From: Bdellovibrionales bacterium | GTDB taxonomy: Bacteria; Bdellovibrionota; Bdellovibrionia; Bdellovibrionales; Bdellovibrionaceae | Assembly: GCA_018266295.1 (NCBI GenBank) | Contig: JAFEAQ010000019.1 | Coordinates: 248,001 to 312,000 of the forward strand | Reading direction: 5' to 3' | DNA: 64,000 nucleotides | Part shown: positions 60,494-64,000 of the stretch, piece by piece | Layout: each line of letters begins with the position of its first letter | Numbering within the stretch: position 1 is the stretch's first letter | Position numbers and translations under genes: made by a program | The notes under the pieces: generated by a model | Databases searched by the model: none | What the model saw: only the letters and a program-made list of their open reading frames with translations | Told to the model about the DNA's origin: nothing

Positions 60494-61656
60494 TGGCTAA
60501 GTTAATGGCCGTTCGTGAACTGAAAATTGATATCCCTAAAGAAGCGGCACTTCTCGCGGAAAAAATGCTGAAAGACTTAGAAAACTCTAAGCGCCCAGTG
60601 TTGGAAGCGGTGAAAACTTCTTTGGATAACTCGCTTTACAATCCAAAAGTGGGCTACCTCACTCCGGGTGATAAAGTGGTTCGTACTGAGTTGAACGTTT
60701 CTTCCGTGCAAAAATTGGCGCGTGTTGTGTTCATCTTGGAAATCCTGTTGAACAACTTGAAAATCGAAGCCGTGAATACGAAGCGTGAGCTTTATTACAT
60801 GGCAAAAGGTTTGATTAAAGGAAACTCAAAGCTGAAACCTTTGGATTTCGAAGATCAACCTGAGTCTGATGCGATCATCGATTTCATCGGCGATATGCTT
60901 GAAGTGTATCGTGAAGAATTGAACTGCTTCGCCAATGACCGCGGTGGACAGACTTACTCTCAGCAATTGATTGTGACTGAGACTTTGGCAGACGGGGACA
61001 AAGCGGTGATCGATCTTTCGACGCTCGGAACTTCGCCATTCCAGCCAAAGAACAAACCACAGTCTTTGAAATTGAAAGCTAAGAAGAAAATCGATTTCTG
61101 CTTGGTGATCGAGTCAGAAGGTACGGCGAATACATTGGCGACGATGGGTTTCACTAAGCGTAACAACTGTATCTTGATGGGTGCCCAAGGGGTTCCATCA
61201 AACGGTGTTCGCGGTTGGTGTAAATTGATCCAAGAGCAGCTCGATGTTCCGATGTACTTCTTCGGAGATCTCGATGCGTACACGATGCAAAACATCTATC
61301 GTACGCTGAAAGCGGGTTCTGCAGCCTCTTTGATTCGTAATGCCGATTTCTCGGCTCCGAATGTAAGATTCTTGGGCGTATTGCCAGAAGATATCAAAAA
61401 ATACGATCTTCCTCACTACAAAGTGAAGGAATCAGATCCTGCGGAAGCGCGCGCTTTGAAAAAAGCCAAAGACGTTTTAGAAAACGATCCGTTCTTCTTG
61501 GATAAGAAGAACAAAGACTTGGCGGATATTCTGCGCTTCTTGATCAAAGAGAAAATTCGTTGCGAGCAACAGAGCTATTTCTCTGTCGATCCAAAAGATC
61601 CAATCAAAACCGAGAAGATCATTCTCGAAAAGATCAAACGCGGCTCTTACGTTTAG
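60493..61656 (+). CDS. top6A: DNA topoisomerase VI subunit A (Spo11-like)
   Basis: A 387-residue protein. The catalytic tyrosine lies in the 5Y-CAP segment NTKRELYYMAKG (Tyr101 or 102). The Toprim domain has the acidic LVIESEGTANTLATMGF and GDLDAYTMQNIYRTLK. LPEDIKKYDLP near the end is typical of Top6A. It cuts both DNA strands with a 2-nt overhang, together with subunit B. A strong terminator follows at 61681. Confidence 0.95.
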   Translation: MAKLMAVRELKIDIPKEAALLAEKMLKDLENSKRPVLEAVKTSLDNSLYNPKVGYLTPGDKVVRTELNVSSVQKLARVVFILEILLNNLKIEAVNTKRELYYMAKGLIKGNSKLKPLDFEDQPESDAIIDFIGDMLEVYREELNCFANDRGGQTYSQQLIVTETLADGDKAVIDLSTLGTSPFQPKNKPQSLKLKAKKKIDFCLVIESEGTANTLATMGFTKRNNCILMGAQGVPSNGVRGWCKLIQEQLDVPMYFFGDLDAYTMQNIYRTLKAGSAASLIRNADFSAPNVRFLGVLPEDIKKYDLPHYKVKESDPAEARALKKAKDVLENDPFFLDKKNKDLADILRFLIKEKIRCEQQSYFSVDPKDPIKTEKIILEKIKRGSYV

Positions 61657-61680
61657 TCGGCAGAAGTCGTAAAAATAAAA

Positions 61681-61702
61681 AAACCCGGGGAGACCCGGGT
61701 TT
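61681..61702. terminator. Bidirectional intrinsic terminator
   Basis: A perfect 9-bp stem AAACCCGGG/CCCGGGTTT with GAGA loop, followed by TTGTTTTTTT on the plus strand and preceded by A-rich DNA. It separates the top6 operon from the convergent protease gene. Confidence 0.92.
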
Positions 61703-61724
61703 TTGTTTTTTTAAGACCGAAGCT

Positions 61725-62642
61725 TTAGCCGCCGCGTGGTTGTGGAATCGCTGCGGGCTTGAAAGTCGGTGACTGCAAGGCTTTCATCGAATTTGCAATC
61801 CAAGTTAAGTATGGTTGCACCTTCGTGTAGACAGTGTCGCCGATACATTGTCCGAGAGGATCCGTTTTGCTATCCGCGCGGCTTGTTGTGCCGGCAACGT
61901 AGTGCTGGCCATTGATCGTCACGTAAGCAGGACCGCCGGAGTCTCCGTGGCAAGGGCCTTTGCCATTACCAGAGTCGACCAGCATTTCGCTGCGGCTGTA
62001 GTTCGGATCTGCGATTGGAATATCCACTTTGAGAAGCTTGTCCGTTTGGACATTGTGGACGCCATCAGTCAGACCGAAACCTGCAAGAGTAACGGTCTGC
62101 TGGGCCTTCAGCTCCTGTTCCTTAGGTAGAAGCTGCGCTAGCTGATATCCCTCTGGAAGTCCCCCTTCGAAGCGTAAGAGAGCGATATCACCCCAATCGG
62201 ATTGTTGATTCTGAGTCAGTTTCGGCCACGCGCTGCCGACTTTGCCGCCGACCACCCGACGAACGAGAGGATCTTTCAACGAAAGTGTTTTCAGATCCGC
62301 CGACTTCGACGAGAAGTACAAGAAGATATAATTTGGATTTGCAGCTGTACAGTGAGCTGCTGTCAGAACGATGTTGTTAGCAAGCAATGAGCCCGTGCAA
62401 CCCGCGATGCCTGCAACTTTGACCTGACCGTTTTGATCCACCGTTGTTTGCAGAGTAAAGATTTGCACTGTGATCTTTGCGATGTCTTCCGTGGCAGCAA
62501 CAGCAGAACCGCCGACGATGCCGCTTGTTTGTTCGGACTGATCACCACTGAGAACTTCGTCCCCAGTCGCATGCATCTTAGAGCAAGCTGTGAGCGCCAG
62601 AACACTCGCTAGTAGCGTTGATGTTAAAAGTGATTTTGTCAT
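61725..62642 (-). CDS. Trypsin-like serine protease lipoprotein
   Basis: A 305-residue protein with lipobox LTAC (Cys20). After a short linker comes IVGGSAVAATEDI, the usual chymotrypsin N-terminus, and the catalytic triad: His in LTAAHC, Asp in SDWGDIALLRF, Ser in CHGDSGGPAYV. The disulfide Cys near His and Ser are present. A secreted S1 protease anchored by lipid fits a proteolytic, predatory lifestyle. Confidence 0.92.
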   Translation of the reverse strand: MTKSLLTSTLLASVLALTACSKMHATGDEVLSGDQSEQTSGIVGGSAVAATEDIAKITVQIFTLQTTVDQNGQVKVAGIAGCTGSLLANNIVLTAAHCTAANPNYIFLYFSSKSADLKTLSLKDPLVRRVVGGKVGSAWPKLTQNQQSDWGDIALLRFEGGLPEGYQLAQLLPKEQELKAQQTVTLAGFGLTDGVHNVQTDKLLKVDIPIADPNYSRSEMLVDSGNGKGPCHGDSGGPAYVTINGQHYVAGTTSRADSKTDPLGQCIGDTVYTKVQPYLTWIANSMKALQSPTFKPAAIPQPRGG

Positions 62643-62761
62643 GAACCCCTCCCTCTCCCGTCATCTGTTTCATCAAGAAAGCAGAATGAAGTGAAGACGA
62701 TTGTTTGGATCGGTCCCATAAGAATTGCTTATGTCGGGCCGTTCCGGGGTTCAGGTCGTTC

Positions 62762-63592
62762 TTATTTGCGGTGGGCTTGGAAATCCTCTTCTTCGCCTGG
62801 CAAATCCATCATTGGGAATGCAGAATTTTCAGGGACCGGAGCGAATTCCTGACGCAAAGGATTTTCACCGGCGATTTTTTCAAGGCCTGGATAGTAGTGA
62901 TAGATCATGGAACCGTTGCTCAGAGTCTCAATCAGCTTCGGCAGAGCTCGTGGTTCCACTGCCGGGCAACCCCAGCTCAGACCCAGGCGACCGTTGGTCT
63001 CAATAAATCTATCAGACACGTAATCCGCACCGTGCATGACGATGTCACGCTCGGCAGTGAGACTGTTGGTGGGCTCAAGGCCATAGAGATTCATCGAGCG
63101 GCCGTGGCCACCAACATAGGTATCGCCCCCCACCATGATTCCCAGGGAGGTCATCTTTGACATGTTGATATTTGAAAACTCCGTCGGCACGAGAGTGCCG
63201 GAGTTACGACCGTGGGCCACATAGAACTTTTCAACTTGTCCGGTTGAGAGGTCGATTAAGTAGAGTCTCTTTGAAGTCGACGGGCGCGAGTAATCGATAA
63301 TTGCCGCATACTTGCTTTGGATGGTGATCGGGCCGCGGGTCATGTAGGCGGGCGCACCTTTCGGACGGATCTTCTTATCGACGATGAGACTTTTGCCGGC
63401 ATAGGCATCCAGGAACACGAAACTGCGCGAAATGGCCTCTTCAGGGACGCCTTGATCTTTTAAGCGGTCATACAGGGACGCAGAGCCGACTTTATGGCTA
63501 AAGAGGGACGTGGTCTCCGGAGCGGGTGAGCTCGCGAAAGCCTGGGTTAAAAGCAATAAAGACGAAATGAAGCAAAAAAGCGCTGTTTTCAT
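62762..63592 (-). CDS. Murein L,D-transpeptidase-family protein
   Basis: About 276 residues, with ATG at 63592 chosen since the protein then begins with a signal peptide (cleavage at FAS/S); the longer frame is non-homologous. The catalytic region carries YVGGHGRSMNLYGLE, RDIVMHGADYVS and LSWGCPAV, which supply the His, Ser and Cys of this YkuD-like transpeptidase family. It remodels peptidoglycan cross-links in the periplasm. It is divergent from the partial gene at 63813, with a 220-nt gap. Confidence 0.85.
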   Translation of the reverse strand: MKTALFCFISSLLLLTQAFASSPAPETTSLFSHKVGSASLYDRLKDQGVPEEAISRSFVFLDAYAGKSLIVDKKIRPKGAPAYMTRGPITIQSKYAAIIDYSRPSTSKRLYLIDLSTGQVEKFYVAHGRNSGTLVPTEFSNINMSKMTSLGIMVGGDTYVGGHGRSMNLYGLEPTNSLTAERDIVMHGADYVSDRFIETNGRLGLSWGCPAVEPRALPKLIETLSNGSMIYHYYPGLEKIAGENPLRQEFAPVPENSAFPMMDLPGEEEDFQAHRK

Positions 63593-63812
63593 GCTTGGGT
63601 CCGTTTGCAATTCTATGGCCAAAATGCCGTGTTTTGAGGGGGCCTTATAGCCCGCCGGATGCTCCAAGGTGCGTAAAACAATGCATTTTTTCGTCACATG
63701 TCCCAAATTTAGACACCCTTTGGTCGCTGAAAAGGCATTTGCTTTATTTGGGGATAGCACTTAATTTGCTCCACACATCCGCGGAATCACTAGTCCGTTG
63801 TTGGAGGTCCGT

Positions 63813-64000
63813 ATGAAAAAGCTGATGATTGGTATGACGCTGATGTTTGCCGGAGCCATGGCCCAGGCGAAGCTTTCAGATGCTCAATCGATGAAATGCA
63901 TCGATGGCGACAGACAAACCAAATCCGCTTTTCAAGATCTTCAAGCCGCCTACGAAATGAGACTCGTGACCGCCAAAGACTTTTTCAAAGTGATGGAAAA
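63813..64000 (+). CDS. Exported protein, N-terminal part only
   Basis: An ATG at 63813 behind TTGGAGG begins a protein that runs past the window end. It has a signal peptide (KKLMIGMTLMFAGAMAQA/K) and then a helical region with one Cys (SMKCIDGDRQ) and acidic/basic residues (QDLQAAYEMRLVTAKDFFK). Family not recognisable from 62 residues. Confidence 0.6.
   Translation, partial: MKKLMIGMTLMFAGAMAQAKLSDAQSMKCIDGDRQTKSAFQDLQAAYEMRLVTAKDFFKVME

Noticed and set aside
62762-63760. 332-residue form of the L,D-transpeptidase
   Set aside because: The N-terminal 56 residues lack homology and the signal peptide begins at 63592.

Overview
The window is a bacterial chromosome segment of moderate GC, and I infer a Bdellovibrio-like member of the Bdellovibrionota. 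The basis is the mixture of many secreted or lipoprotein hydrolases, L,D-transpeptidase and polysaccharide deacetylase genes, a CHASE3 hybrid kinase, a monothiol glutaredoxin next to bolA, and a bacterial topoisomerase VI operon. I could not test the assignment by database search. The core is dense, with short gaps and many 1-4 base stop/start overlaps. One stretch, about 10.8-31 kb, is visibly more AT-rich, loosely spaced and full of accessory genes.

Layout. 1-10.1 kb: end of a polysaccharide deacetylase; a phosphorelay locus (OmpR-type regulator, divergent hybrid kinase, Hpt protein, cupin-like protein); a YdeI-like protein; an RCC1 beta-propeller; a lipoprotein; peptidase T. 10.1-24.7 kb: small secreted proteins; a 2233-residue RHS/YD-repeat protein with an HExxH tip; a GspG-like protein; secreted and membrane proteins; a glycine-rich protein; an SPFH lipoprotein; a PQQ-type propeller; an FRG plus DUF4365 gene pair. 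24.7-31 kb: a MerR regulator fused to a DNA polymerase III alpha-like core, then two further two-gene units (coiled-coil membrane protein plus YaaC-like; DUF2971 plus nucleotide cyclase). 31-39.6 kb: LysM/outer-membrane protein, acetyltransferase, two paralogous pseudopilin-like proteins, a deletion scar joining a VOC and a PLD remnant, secreted proteins, a gluzincin and tRNA-Arg. 39.7-45.5 kb: a five-gene coupled operon (sigma-54 activator, CdsA-like, PlsC-like, MBL hydrolase, YihY/BrkB) and an alpha/beta hydrolase. 45.5-53.5 kb: serA, an SsuACB/TauABC-type ABC transporter, housekeeping enzymes, grxD-bolA. 53.6-64 kb: LTA-synthase-like enzyme, XRE regulator with a perfect 19-bp palindrome, msrA, HNH nuclease, topoisomerase VI, trypsin-like protease, L,D-transpeptidase.

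The most unusual structure is in the accessory region. The MerR protein (24659-26212) carries a polymerase III alpha palm with the GPGRG...AGSL motif, but one of three catalytic aspartates is replaced by Ala. The last ~60 nt of related genes, each with a matching terminator, occur three more times as ~100-bp direct repeats (10785, 18259, 20628). They are all in the same orientation and all truncated at nearly the same place, and they bound blocks of accessory genes. This looks like a cargo array whose boundaries are 3' ends of a MerR-polymerase gene family. The cargo includes several two-gene units of defence-associated families.
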